Notes: generated by a model from the letters alone, not told the origin. DNA of 7,694 bases from Methanoregulaceae archaeon (GCA_025453715.1 JALOPT010000078.1:1-7694), one strand, 5' to 3'. Shown: positions 1 through 6,834, numbered from the stretch's first letter. Program-made: numbers and translations.

Positions 1-56
1 TGTTCCCGTACCAGGTCCAGTCTTTTCAGGGAAACCATCTTTCCGTCGATGATCAT
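1..56 (-). CDS. folD: FolD, methylene-tetrahydrofolate dehydrogenase/cyclohydrolase (N-terminal fragment, runs off the window)
   Basis: Only 18 complete codons are present, reading MIIDGKMVSLKRLDLVRE. They match the usual opening of FolD proteins (M-I-L/I-D-G-K-x-V-S-x-K-R-L/I). FolD oxidises 5,10-methylene-tetrahydrofolate to the methenyl form with NAD(P)+ and hydrolyses that to 10-formyl-tetrahydrofolate in the cytoplasm. The ATG at 56-54 lies one base after the glyA stop (60-58), so the two genes are almost certainly translated from one transcript. Such pairing makes sense because SHMT supplies the methylene-folate that FolD uses. The call rests on a short N-terminus plus its neighbour. 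The catalytic lysine and the dinucleotide-binding domain are outside the window. The fragment is cut by the window edge, not visibly broken. Confidence 0.8.
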   Translation of the reverse strand, partial: MIIDGKMVSLKRLDLVRE

Positions 57-57
57 G

Positions 58-1296
58 TTATTCCGGGTATAGTGGGTATTTACATGCAAGGGCTTCGACT
101 TCTTTATTAATCCGGGCAATCTGCGTAGTGTTACTGATATCTTTCAGGATCGATGCGATATAGTCACCAATCTGGTGCATCTGCTCTTCTTTCATGCCAC
201 GGCTTGTCACTGCCGGTGTGCCGATTCGAAGGCCGCTGGTTACAAACGGGCTCCGGTTTTCATTGGGTATGGTATTCTTGTTGACCGTGATACCCGCCTT
301 GCCAAGTGCTACTTCCGCTTCAAGGCCGGTGATCCCCTGTGCCGTAAGGTCGAGGAGAATGAGGTGGTTGTCGGTCCCTCCCGAGACGAGTCGAAGGTCA
401 TGCCCGATAAGTGTATCTGCTATCGCCTTAGCATTTTTCACAATCTGTCTGCTGTAGTCAATAAAGGAAGGCCGCAATGCTTCATGGAAGCAGACTGCTT
501 TCGCTGTGATTGTGTGCATCAGCGGACCTCCCTGCATCCCTGGAAAAACCGCCTTATCGATTGCCTGCGCGTATTCGGTATTACACATTATTGCCCCGCC
601 ACGCGGGCCGCGAAGCGTTTTGTGGGTTGTAGTTGTCGTAAAATTCACCACGCCAACGGAGTTCGGATGAACCCCTGTTGCACAAAGCCCTGCGATATGT
701 GCGATATCAGCCATACAATACGCGTCTACACCGTCGGCAATCTCCTGGAATGCCTTGAAGTCGATTGTCCGTGGGTATGCAGAAGCGCCGCAGACAAGGA
801 TCTTTGGTCTTTCCTTCCTTGCAAGTTCTTCAACGACACCGTAATCAATAACCTCAGTTTCAGGATCAACGCCATACTGGGCTACTTTATAGAACTGGCC
901 TGTAAAACTAACCGGGGATCCATGAGAAAGGTGCCCTCCCTGTGAAAGCTTCATGCTCATCAGGGTCTCGCCAAGTTTCATGAAAGCAAAATATACTGCC
1001 ATGTTTGCCTGGGTCCCTGAATGCGGCTGAACGTTTGCATGCTGTGCGCCAAAAAGTGTTTTCAGCCGGTCACGTGCAAGGTTCTCCGCCATATCATGAA
1101 ATTCGCAGCCTCCGTAGTACCTCTTTCCGGGGTAACCTTCGGCATACTTGTTGGTCATTATCGACCCCATCGCTTCCAGTACTGCCTTACTGACAAGATT
1201 CTCTGATGCTATCAGTTCCAGCCCGTTCAGCTGGCGAAGACGTTCTTTCTCTATAATATCGGCTATTTCACGATCAGTCGCGGACAGATGTGACAT
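58..1296 (-). CDS. glyA: Serine hydroxymethyltransferase (SHMT)
   Basis: PLP enzyme interconverting serine plus tetrahydrofolate with glycine plus 5,10-methylene-tetrahydrofolate; cytoplasmic fold-type I aminotransferase family. With the ATG at 1296 it has 412 residues, normal for bacterial-type SHMT. Visible marks: LIASEN (28-33), NKYAEGYPGKRYYGG (49-63, with Y51, E53 and Y61), GTQANMAVY (94-102), DIAHIAG (D197, H200), the PLP-lysine motif TTTTHKTLRGPRGG (K226), N341 and R357. These numbers coincide with those I recall for the Bacillus stearothermophilus enzyme, which strongly supports the 1296 start. An in-frame TTG at 1347, with GGGAG ten bases upstream, would add 17 residues unlike the family (MPVEKKRYYHSSTTFLY). 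It remains a less likely alternative, although the 1296 ATG itself has no clear ribosome binding site. folD follows after one base. The cofactor is probably tetrahydrofolate, but a methanopterin derivative cannot be excluded from sequence. Confidence 0.96.
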   Translation of the reverse strand: MSHLSATDREIADIIEKERLRQLNGLELIASENLVSKAVLEAMGSIMTNKYAEGYPGKRYYGGCEFHDMAENLARDRLKTLFGAQHANVQPHSGTQANMAVYFAFMKLGETLMSMKLSQGGHLSHGSPVSFTGQFYKVAQYGVDPETEVIDYGVVEELARKERPKILVCGASAYPRTIDFKAFQEIADGVDAYCMADIAHIAGLCATGVHPNSVGVVNFTTTTTHKTLRGPRGGAIMCNTEYAQAIDKAVFPGMQGGPLMHTITAKAVCFHEALRPSFIDYSRQIVKNAKAIADTLIGHDLRLVSGGTDNHLILLDLTAQGITGLEAEVALGKAGITVNKNTIPNENRSPFVTSGLRIGTPAVTSRGMKEEQMHQIGDYIASILKDISNTTQIARINKEVEALACKYPLYPE

Positions 1297-1374
1297 ATAT
1301 AAAAAAGTCGTGCTGCTATGGTAATACCTTTTCTTCTCAACCGGCAAACCGGGGGAACTCCCGGGATTTTACGC

Positions 1375-1391
1375 GATAAACATTTTTAAAC
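1375..1391 (-). promoter_or_regulatory. Candidate glyA-folD promoter (TATA/BRE-like)
   Basis: Read on the minus strand, this is GTTTAAAAATGTTTATC preceded by GCCGC. It is an archaeal TATA-like stretch with a G/C-rich flank where a BRE would lie. A start point about 25 bases downstream would fall near 1352-1365. That gives a leader of roughly 55-70 bases to the ATG at 1296, or a very short one to the TTG at 1347. Which of the two A/T clusters acts as the box cannot be told. Confidence 0.4.
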
Positions 1392-1647
1392 GCGGCGGAA
1401 TGTTCCCATTCTTTGCCGGGTTCCGGGGCGTAACGGTATGTCCCGGTGATTCACGATTAACTGTTTTTTAATCAAATATTCCAGGACTCGGATTAGCGGT
1501 GATTAGCTGTTGTTTCTGAAATAAACCTGTTCGATTATTCTCGTGGATGATTATGTGCGTGTTTCCGCTTGCGAATGAACAACCATTATTGGATCATACC
1601 AGCTCAACACTCATAAGTAATGAAAAAGTGAGGGAGAAAGCATCCTG

Positions 1648-1654
1648 TATATAT
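1648..1654 (+). promoter_or_regulatory. TATA-like box, target uncertain
   Basis: TATATAT is followed by a small GC-rich hairpin (GACC at 1656-1659 pairing GGTC at 1667-1670) and then a run of six T at 1682-1687. It could be a distal promoter for the smc operon, or part of a short transcript that ends at the T-run. The composition alone cannot decide. Confidence 0.25.
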
Positions 1655-1706
1655 GGACCGGGACCGGGTCTTACAATCGTCTTTTTTAAGATATACGGCG
1701 TAGCAT

Positions 1707-1717
1707 AATTATTATAC
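1707..1717 (+). promoter_or_regulatory. Candidate promoter of the coiled-coil gene-smc-scpA operon
   Basis: The A/T-rich stretch AATTATTATAC contains a TATA-like core. Initiation about 25 bases downstream would be near 1738-1742, leaving a leader of about 75 bases to the ATG at 1816. That leader could form a 7-bp hairpin (CAATGAT 1750-1756 with ATCATTG 1773-1779). ATATAC at 1691-1696 is an alternative box. Confidence 0.4.
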
Positions 1718-1802
1718 GTAATCAGGCTCATCTTTATCCTTAAGGGTCTCAATGATGCGAAATAATGGTGATATCATTGGGAATGACTCACGAAAACCTG
1801 AC

Positions 1803-1808
1803 AGGGGG
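1803..1808 (+). promoter_or_regulatory. Ribosome binding site deciding the 1816 start
   Basis: AGGGGG lies seven bases before the ATG at 1816. The longer in-frame ATG at 1765 has no comparable site, so 1816 is the preferred start. Confidence 0.7.
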
Positions 1809-1815
1809 AAAACCA

Positions 1816-2280
1816 ATGGCTGAAATTATTAAAAATCCTGATGTCCCGGTAACGACTACCGAGGAACGTGTCGCGGCTCTTGAACGAAAAATGAAAGAGA
1901 TGGAAGCACTTGTCAAAGGGCTCACGGAAGAACTCCTGGATCTCAAGTCAATCGCTATGCGGCTGAATAAATTCTCTGAAGAAAGGAGGCAGGAGCTCAA
2001 GATGATGAAGCCGACTGCCCAGGCTGAAACAGGATCAGGGACCGTTGTAATGCAGAAAAAGGGGGCCCCGCCTGTGGCGGCACCGGCCGTCGAAGAGAAA
2101 CGCATGGACATGATCATGCAACCTGACGGTACGATGAAGATGGAAGAGCGTCGTGGGGACAACCATTATATCGTCGCATCCGCCGGATTTGCCAGCAAAA
2201 AGACGGGGTCTTCATCAGCACCCAAAAAGAGCAGTCTTATCGTTGCAGAGGACGATGACAAGGAATCGTCAAAGAAATAG
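1816..2280 (+). CDS. Small coiled-coil protein of unknown function, first gene of the smc operon
   Basis: I do not recognise a family. The 154-residue product starts after a good AGGGGG site. Residues about 16-63 (for example VAALERKMKEMEALVKGL) show heptad-like hydrophobic spacing and very high charge, typical of a coiled coil. Residues 64-95 are an Ala/Pro/Gly-rich linker. Residues 96-122 (MDMIMQPDGTMKMEERR, then HYIVASAGF) are a short, possibly folded methionine-rich patch. The tail is Ser/Lys-rich, ends in an acidic stretch (AEDDDKE) and is probably disordered. There is no signal peptide and no membrane segment. The stop at 2278-2280 is 15 bases before smc, so co-transcription with smc and scpA is likely. 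A role near the condensin complex is inference from position only. Base composition looks like that of its neighbours. Confidence 0.85.
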   Translation: MAEIIKNPDVPVTTTEERVAALERKMKEMEALVKGLTEELLDLKSIAMRLNKFSEERRQELKMMKPTAQAETGSGTVVMQKKGAPPVAAPAVEEKRMDMIMQPDGTMKMEERRGDNHYIVASAGFASKKTGSSSAPKKSSLIVAEDDDKESSKK

Positions 2281-2282
2281 GC

Positions 2283-2287
2283 AGGAG
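2283..2287 (+). promoter_or_regulatory. Ribosome binding site for the TTG start of smc
   Basis: AGGAG lies eight bases before the TTG at 2296. It supports this non-ATG start, and no ATG occurs between it and the Walker A motif. Confidence 0.75.
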
Positions 2288-2295
2288 CCCGGTCT

Positions 2296-5200
2296 TTGTA
2301 CATCAGTGAGCTCGAGATAGATAATTTCAAGTCATTTTTCAAAAAGACAAAGATACCATTTTTTGAAGGATTTACGGTAATCTCGGGACCGAATGGTTCC
2401 GGAAAAAGCAATATTATCGATAGTATTCTCTTTGTCCTCGCACTTTCAAGTTCGCGAAGCCTTCGCGCGGAGAAACTGACCGACCTGATTAACTTAAACT
2501 CCGGGAAAAATACCGCCGAGGTATCAATCACATTTTCTGATGGGACAAAAATCCGCCGGCGGATAAAACGGACAGGAAATGGATATTACAGCTATAATTA
2601 TCTGAATGACCGGCTCTGTAAACAGACAGATATCATCGATCTCCTCGCAAAATTTGGCATTAAGCCTCACGGGTATAATGTTGTAATGCAGGGCGATATT
2701 ACCCGTATCATTGAAATGAGCGATTATGAACGGAGAAAGATCATCGATGAGATTGCCGGGGTTGCCGAATTTGATTCGAAACGTGACCAGGCACTTGGGG
2801 AACTGGAGGTCGTAAGGGAACGGATCGAGCGTGAGGAGATGCTACTCATCGAGCTGAACCAGCGCCTTGTCGAGCTGAAGCAGGAACGTGAACAAGCACT
2901 GAAATACCAGGAATGGCAGAACAAGCTACAGTTTTTCGAGAGTGCCCGGCTCGCTGCGACTATCCGGGAACGGGAAAAAGAACTCCTGGCACTTTCCAGC
3001 CTGATCGCGGACCAGGATATCGAAATCCAGCGAATCCGGTCAGACCGGAGTATTGAGGAAAACGAGCTGGCCTATCTCCGGGTGGACTTAAAGGATATTG
3101 ATGAGCAGATACACCAGAAGAGCGGTGCAGAGTACCTCAAACTGTTATCATCGCTCGAAGAGCTCAAAGGCTCGATAAAAGTAGCAGAGCAGACAATTAC
3201 CCGGCTTCAGCGTGATAAGGAAGCGAACCTCGAAGCCATTACCAGGAATTACCTCGATTCTAAAAGGGCTGAGACCCGGATAGCTGAATGCAACGATGCG
3301 GTCCGGAACCAGAACATCGACCGGACAAATCTTGCCATGGAGGCGGCCACGGCACGTGCAAAGTTGGAAAAGACTGAAACTGCTATCAAGAACGAGAGCA
3401 AGGAAGCCGAAGGGTCGCGTGACCAGCTTTTCTCCCTGATGAAAACGATTGAAGAGAAAAGGGGAGCGCGTTCGGATATTATTCACCAGCAGGACATGCT
3501 TATTGAAAAAAGCAGGATGAGGACGACCGAGAAAGAACGGCATACTGAGCGGATAAAGGCTATAGAAACAAATATTGCAGAAAAAGCGGCGTTAAAGCAA
3601 TCCCTTGCAGCTGAATCAGTAAAAGCGGAAGAAGATCAGGAAAAGATTACCCGTGAATTGTCCGCTCTCGAGAGCGGGTCGTTCTCAAAGCGGAAAATGC
3701 TTGAAGATACCAGGGAGGAGCTCCAGACCCTTGAAAAAGAAGTTGTCAGGCTTGAAGCACAGGCACAGGCCCGGGGAGAAGCGGGAGGCAGCGTCCTCAA
3801 GACAGTTCTTGCAATGGACGGAGTTATCGGGACCGTCATGCAGCTGGGCCAGACCCCGCCTGAATATGCGACCGCGCTGAATGTGGCAGCGGGTGGAAAA
3901 CTCCATTACGTGGTTGTTGAAAACGATTCGGTCGCTGCCCAGGCGATCCGGTACTTAAAAGAAGAGAAACTTGGCCGGGTCACGTTTCTTCCCCTGACCC
4001 GCCTGAAAAAACAGGAGTACCCTGCAATCAGGGATGAAGGGATCATTAACTACGCCATAAACCTGCTCACGTTCGATCCCCGTTATCGTGATGCATTCGG
4101 TGTTGTTTTTGGAGGGACTGTTGTTGTCAATTCCCTTGACCGCGCACGAAAAATGATTGGTCAGCACCGCATGGTCACCCTTGACGGTGAACTTCTTGAA
4201 CGCTCCGGTGCTATGACGGGCGGGTTCTTCAGGAAAAGCCTCAAAGGATTCGGTGCAGCCGTCGGGGATGAAATTGACCGGCTCAGGGTCCGGATTGGCG
4301 ATCTTCGTGATGAAGCTGCGGAGTTTGAGGCTGCCATTAAAAGCAGTACCTCGGCAATTGATGAAAAACGACGCGCAAGGGGTGATCTCTCCCAGGTTAT
4401 TGAGCGGAACCGGATGGCGCTTGACGAATATTCCCGGCAGATGGATGACATCACGTTCGAACGAGACGCGCTTGTCTCTACACTCAATACCTTTGAGGCC
4501 GAGATGCAGACCGGCAGCCGGGACCTGGCAGCGCTCGAGGGGACCCTTGATGCAATTACCGAAGAGATCGGCCACCTGAACCAGGAAATGGACGTTATAA
4601 AAAAGCGGCTTGAAGGAACACGGATACCTGCCCTTACTGAAGAACGTGACCATTGGAAGAAAGAGCTTGATGACCTTGAGCGGCGTCTCCGGGAAAAAGA
4701 GTCGGACATTACCGATCTGCAGAGAGAGCGGCTTCATTTTACCAAGCGTTTGAGCGAACTGAAAGAAGAGCTCGATAAAGTCCAGGTCCGCAACAAGGAG
4801 ATCGACAGCGAGACCGCATCATTAAAACAGTCTATCGAATCTGCTCAGGGTGAGATCATAGCACTCGAAGAGAAACAAAAGCTGTTTTCAGGAGAACTTG
4901 AAGGGCTGCGGGTCAAACGCGAAGAAACAATGGCTCATTTTCTCGCGTCTGAGAAAAAAATCCTTGAATTCGATTCCCTGATTGAAAGGGCAAGGGTACA
5001 GCTTTCAGCGCTTGCAGAGCGGGAGAATACGCTTAAACAGGAGATAGCTTCCATAACACCCGGGGAAGGTACTGTCACGACCGATCTGACCCTCCAGGAG
5101 ATAGATGACGGTATTGCGGAAGCAGGCCATGCGATGAGGAAGATTGGCGCGGTTAACATGCTTGCAATCGAGGAATACGAAAAAGTTGAGAAGCGTGCAG

Positions 5201-5736
5201 AAGACCGGACCGCGCGAAAGGATGTTTTATCGAGAGAGCGGACAACACTGCTGGAACGGATCGAGACCTTTGGAAAGATGAAGTTTGAAGCGTTTACCAA
5301 GGCTTACCAGGCAATCGATGGGAATTTCAGGGAAATTTTTGCGATACTCACGAGTGGGAACGGCCACCTAGTCCTGGAAAATGAAGAAGACCCGTTTGCA
5401 GGTGGACTTTCATTCGCGGTACAACCACGGGATAAGCAGGTACACCTCCTGAACTCCCTGTCCGGAGGGGAGAAGTCACTTACTACCCTTGCATTCATCT
5501 TTTCGATACAGAAATACATTCCGGCGCCATTTTACGCATTTGATGAAGTAGACATGTCTCTCGATGGCTCAAATGCGGAACGTATCGCAAGGATGATCCG
5601 CGAGAGTGCAGGCACTTCCCAGTTTATCATCGTCTCACTCAGGAAACCAATGATCGAGGGGGCCGATCGCATTATGGGAGTGACCGTCCGTTCAGACAAG
5701 AGTACACTGGTGACCGGGGTGAAGGTGAATGGCTGA
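2296..5736 (+). CDS. smc: Chromosome segregation/condensation ATPase SMC
   Basis: Full-length SMC of 1146 residues. It forms ATP-driven homodimers that load on DNA with ScpA (and usually ScpB) to compact and segregate the chromosome. The N-terminal ATPase half opens MYISELEIDNFKSF, with Walker A GPNGSGKS at 31-38 and the Q-loop glutamine in VMQGDI at residue 132. A long coiled coil runs from about 165 to 505. The hinge spans about 509-644 (begins GVIGTVMQLG, ends near SGAMTGGF). The returning coiled coil covers about 655-990. The C-terminal half carries the ABC signature LSGGEKS (1055-1061), Walker B FYAFDEVD (1079-1086, D1083/E1084) and D-loop SLDG (1088-1091). All catalytic motifs are intact. 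The start is TTG, chosen because the family N-terminus begins exactly here and AGGAG precedes it. The stop overlaps the scpA start by eight bases, implying translational coupling. Confidence 0.98.
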   Translation: MYISELEIDNFKSFFKKTKIPFFEGFTVISGPNGSGKSNIIDSILFVLALSSSRSLRAEKLTDLINLNSGKNTAEVSITFSDGTKIRRRIKRTGNGYYSYNYLNDRLCKQTDIIDLLAKFGIKPHGYNVVMQGDITRIIEMSDYERRKIIDEIAGVAEFDSKRDQALGELEVVRERIEREEMLLIELNQRLVELKQEREQALKYQEWQNKLQFFESARLAATIREREKELLALSSLIADQDIEIQRIRSDRSIEENELAYLRVDLKDIDEQIHQKSGAEYLKLLSSLEELKGSIKVAEQTITRLQRDKEANLEAITRNYLDSKRAETRIAECNDAVRNQNIDRTNLAMEAATARAKLEKTETAIKNESKEAEGSRDQLFSLMKTIEEKRGARSDIIHQQDMLIEKSRMRTTEKERHTERIKAIETNIAEKAALKQSLAAESVKAEEDQEKITRELSALESGSFSKRKMLEDTREELQTLEKEVVRLEAQAQARGEAGGSVLKTVLAMDGVIGTVMQLGQTPPEYATALNVAAGGKLHYVVVENDSVAAQAIRYLKEEKLGRVTFLPLTRLKKQEYPAIRDEGIINYAINLLTFDPRYRDAFGVVFGGTVVVNSLDRARKMIGQHRMVTLDGELLERSGAMTGGFFRKSLKGFGAAVGDEIDRLRVRIGDLRDEAAEFEAAIKSSTSAIDEKRRARGDLSQVIERNRMALDEYSRQMDDITFERDALVSTLNTFEAEMQTGSRDLAALEGTLDAITEEIGHLNQEMDVIKKRLEGTRIPALTEERDHWKKELDDLERRLREKESDITDLQRERLHFTKRLSELKEELDKVQVRNKEIDSETASLKQSIESAQGEIIALEEKQKLFSGELEGLRVKREETMAHFLASEKKILEFDSLIERARVQLSALAERENTLKQEIASITPGEGTVTTDLTLQEIDDGIAEAGHAMRKIGAVNMLAIEEYEKVEKRAEDRTARKDVLSRERTTLLERIETFGKMKFEAFTKAYQAIDGNFREIFAILTSGNGHLVLENEEDPFAGGLSFAVQPRDKQVHLLNSLSGGEKSLTTLAFIFSIQKYIPAPFYAFDEVDMSLDGSNAERIARMIRESAGTSQFIIVSLRKPMIEGADRIMGVTVRSDKSTLVTGVKVNG
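5716..5722 (+). promoter_or_regulatory. Ribosome binding site of scpA inside the smc 3' end
   Basis: GGGGTGA ends six bases before the scpA ATG at 5729 and lies wholly within the last codons of smc. It supports coupled translation of the two condensin subunits. Confidence 0.6.
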
Positions 5737-6451
5737 GGAGCCTGTCGAAATTCTTGTCCAGATGGCGGAGCGTGGGGAGATAGATCCCTGGAATATTGAT
5801 ATCGTTGAGGTAACCGACCGCTTCCTGTCGGAACTTGAACGAAGAAAGGAACTGGACCTGCGTATTTCCGGGCGCACACTGTTCTATGCTGCGTTATTAC
5901 TCAGGATGAAGTCAGACCATCTTGAGCAGCTTGCCCAGGAGGTCGATATCAGCTTTGATAATGACGAAACAGCCGATGAAACCGATGATTTTGACTTTGA
6001 TATTGATGGGGAAGACAGCGGGAGGCTTGGCCCGGTCGACCGTCTGGAACGTGAGATAAAGCGCAGGCTGGAAAGGAAGCAGTTCCGGCGACATCCCATC
6101 ACCTTATACGAACTGATCACCGAATTAAAGAACGCGGAGAAAGAGGAGAGGCGTAGGCAGCGCCTCCGCTCCTATGGTCCTGATGAGTATTTTGATGCGG
6201 ATGACGTCGTGAGCATCGCACACGAGGAAGGGTACCAGGACGCGGCCGCACGTGTGCTCTCCTGCTGCACCGATTCATGCCCGGGTGATGAGCGCATTGC
6301 CCTGACTGAGCTCACGGAAAAATTAGGCTGGAGCATTCCGGAAGTCTACATTCCTCTTCTATTCCTCATGTTCGAGGGTGATATCCTGATGGAACAGGAA
6401 GAGTTTCTTGGAGACCTCTACATTATACCGCTTGCGCGTGCCGGAGAATAA
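5729..6451 (+). CDS. scpA: Segregation and condensation protein A (kleisin subunit)
   Basis: 240-residue kleisin that bridges the head domains of the SMC dimer. The N-terminal region has the family pattern EILVQMAERGEIDPWNID (7-24), then IVEVTDRFL (25-33) and a helix with SGRTLFYAALLLRMKSDHL (47-65), typical of archaeal and bacterial ScpA. Residues 73-97 form a strongly acidic, probably flexible linker (DDFDFDIDGED at 86-96). A basic helix follows (104-120). Residues about 185-236 look like the C-terminal winged helix that contacts the other SMC head. A small cysteine cluster occurs at 179, 180 and 184. The ATG at 5729 lies inside the end of smc (8-base overlap). No scpB follows: the next feature is the rRNA leader, so ScpB, if present, is encoded elsewhere. 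Confidence 0.95.
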   Translation: MAEEPVEILVQMAERGEIDPWNIDIVEVTDRFLSELERRKELDLRISGRTLFYAALLLRMKSDHLEQLAQEVDISFDNDETADETDDFDFDIDGEDSGRLGPVDRLEREIKRRLERKQFRRHPITLYELITELKNAEKEERRRQRLRSYGPDEYFDADDVVSIAHEEGYQDAAARVLSCCTDSCPGDERIALTELTEKLGWSIPEVYIPLLFLMFEGDILMEQEEFLGDLYIIPLARAGE

Positions 6452-6487
6452 CGGCGTAACAGGATTTTCAGCCCAGGCGGATCCCGT

Positions 6488-6500
6488 ATATCTTTTTATT
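6488..6500 (+). terminator. Possible T-rich terminator after scpA
   Basis: ATATCTTTTTATT with five consecutive T lies about 40 bases after the scpA stop. Archaeal termination often needs only a T-run. This one is short, and the stronger run at 6580-6586 may be the actual or a back-up site. Confidence 0.3.
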
Positions 6501-6579
6501 CAATATCTCCCAATATCTGTGTTATTTCTTGAAAATAATGTGAATAATTCGAGATCTTAGGCTTATTACCAGATGATGA

Positions 6580-6586
6580 TTTTTTT
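6580..6586 (+). terminator. Possible poly-T terminator before the rRNA promoters
   Basis: Seven consecutive T follow GATGATGA and end 16 bases before the first TATA-like box at 6603. The position suits insulation of the rRNA promoters from read-through of the smc operon. No strong GC hairpin precedes it. Confidence 0.35.
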
Positions 6587-6602
6587 CACTGGCAACAATG
6601 TT

Positions 6603-6608
6603 CATATA
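6603..6608 (+). promoter_or_regulatory. TATA-like box of upstream unit 1 (candidate rRNA promoter P1)
   Basis: CATATA, flanked by the inverted repeat GTTC/GAAC (6600-6603 and 6609-6612). The AAACACC motif starts at 6649, 46 bases from the box start. Initiation would be expected near 6630, about 440 bases before 16S. This is the weakest of the three boxes. Confidence 0.4.
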
Positions 6609-6643
6609 GAACAAAAAACAACTTTATTTCCCGCACGAATGAC

Positions 6644-6676
6644 GGACTAAACACCCGGTAATACCGGAATTAGCCC
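6644..6676 (+). repeat. Hairpin element, copy 1 (AAACACC motif)
   Basis: Outer stem CTAA (6647-6650) with TTAG (6670-6673), extended by GG/CC across one mismatch. Unpaired ACAC follows on the 5' side and AA on the 3' side. The inner stem is CCGGT (6655-6659) with ACCGG (6663-6667) around a three-base loop. The layout is shared with the copies at 6801 and 6943. I do not recognise a named RNA family. Confidence 0.65.
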
Positions 6677-6688
6677 TGATATTTCATT

Positions 6689-6736
6689 TGATGGTGACAG
6701 GTGTGAATCGTAATGATGCCTACCTCTTCACCATCA
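6689..6736 (+). repeat. Long inverted repeat between units 1 and 2
   Basis: TGATGGTGA (6689-6697) pairs perfectly with TCACCATCA (6728-6736). Inside it AGGT (6699-6702) pairs with ACCT (6722-6725), leaving a loop of 19 bases. There is no poly-T tail, so a simple terminator is unlikely. It would be a strong structured element in any transcript starting from unit 1. Confidence 0.55.
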
Positions 6737-6759
6737 GGAAAATGATACGTGGAAGCCAT

Positions 6760-6765
6760 TATATA
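6760..6765 (+). promoter_or_regulatory. TATA box of upstream unit 2 (candidate rRNA promoter P2)
   Basis: TATATA in the context ATTATATAC, which is repeated exactly at unit 3. It is embedded in the 7-bp inverted repeat CCATTAT (6756-6762) / ATAATGG (6769-6775). AAACACC begins at 6806, 46 bases from the box start. Initiation is expected near 6788, in AGTAAGCCTC, close to the AGTAACCTC found at the same place in unit 3. Confidence 0.6.
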
Positions 6766-6800
6766 CTCATAATGGTAACATAGTAAGCCTCGATAATGAT

Positions 6801-6834
6801 GAATCAAACACCCTGCAAGGTACAGGCTTGATTC
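6801..6834 (+). repeat. Hairpin element, copy 2 (AAACACC motif)
   Basis: Outer stem GAATCAA (6801-6807) with TTGATTC (6828-6834), seven perfect pairs. ACAC on the 5' side faces one C on the 3' side. The inner stem is CCTG (6812-6815) with CAGG (6823-6826) around a seven-base loop. A second hairpin starts on the last stem base (CGGATT 6834-6839 with AATCCG 6847-6852). Confidence 0.7.

Larger units (their letters stand above)
1297..1815. other. Divergent non-coding region between glyA and the smc operon
   Basis: I see no convincing gene in these 519 bases. The region holds promoter-like A/T boxes for both directions and several small inverted or direct repeats. Examples are a CCGG-rich cluster at 1341-1365, GATTAA/TTAATC at 1455-1460 and 1468-1473, and CAATGAT/ATCATTG at 1750-1756 and 1773-1779. 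GATTAGC occurs twice ten bases apart (1491, 1501), and CGGTGATT twice (1444, 1497). An in-frame extension of the downstream gene from an ATG at 1765 is possible but is not favoured. A short transcript from the TATA-like box at 1648 to the T-run at 1682-1687 cannot be excluded. Confidence 0.6.

Noticed and set aside
175..945. Long open frame on the plus strand inside glyA
   Set aside because: Antisense shadow of the glyA codons; the product is rich in Cys/His/Arg and has no recognisable domain.
1297..1347. TTG start at 1347 for glyA
   Set aside because: The added 17 residues do not resemble SHMT N-termini, and the 1296 ATG makes the catalytic residue numbers coincide with a well-studied homologue. 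Kept only as an alternative because of GGGAG upstream.
1752..1801. Possible C/D-box small RNA (ATGATGC as box C, CTGA at 1798 as box D)
   Set aside because: Box C has a mismatch, there is no acceptable D'/C' pair between them, and the stretch overlaps the leader of the coiled-coil gene.
1765..1815. Longer start (ATG at 1765) for the coiled-coil gene
   Set aside because: No ribosome binding site precedes it, whereas AGGGGG is well placed for the ATG at 1816; the extra 17 residues show no pattern.
3955..4737. 260-codon open frame on the minus strand inside smc
   Set aside because: It overlaps the intact hinge and coiled-coil coding region of smc and shows no family features; a composition shadow.
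6644..6676. Hairpin elements as intrinsic terminators or tRNA-like genes
   Set aside because: No T-run follows any of the three copies, and none has a cloverleaf or the conserved T-arm sequence of tRNA.
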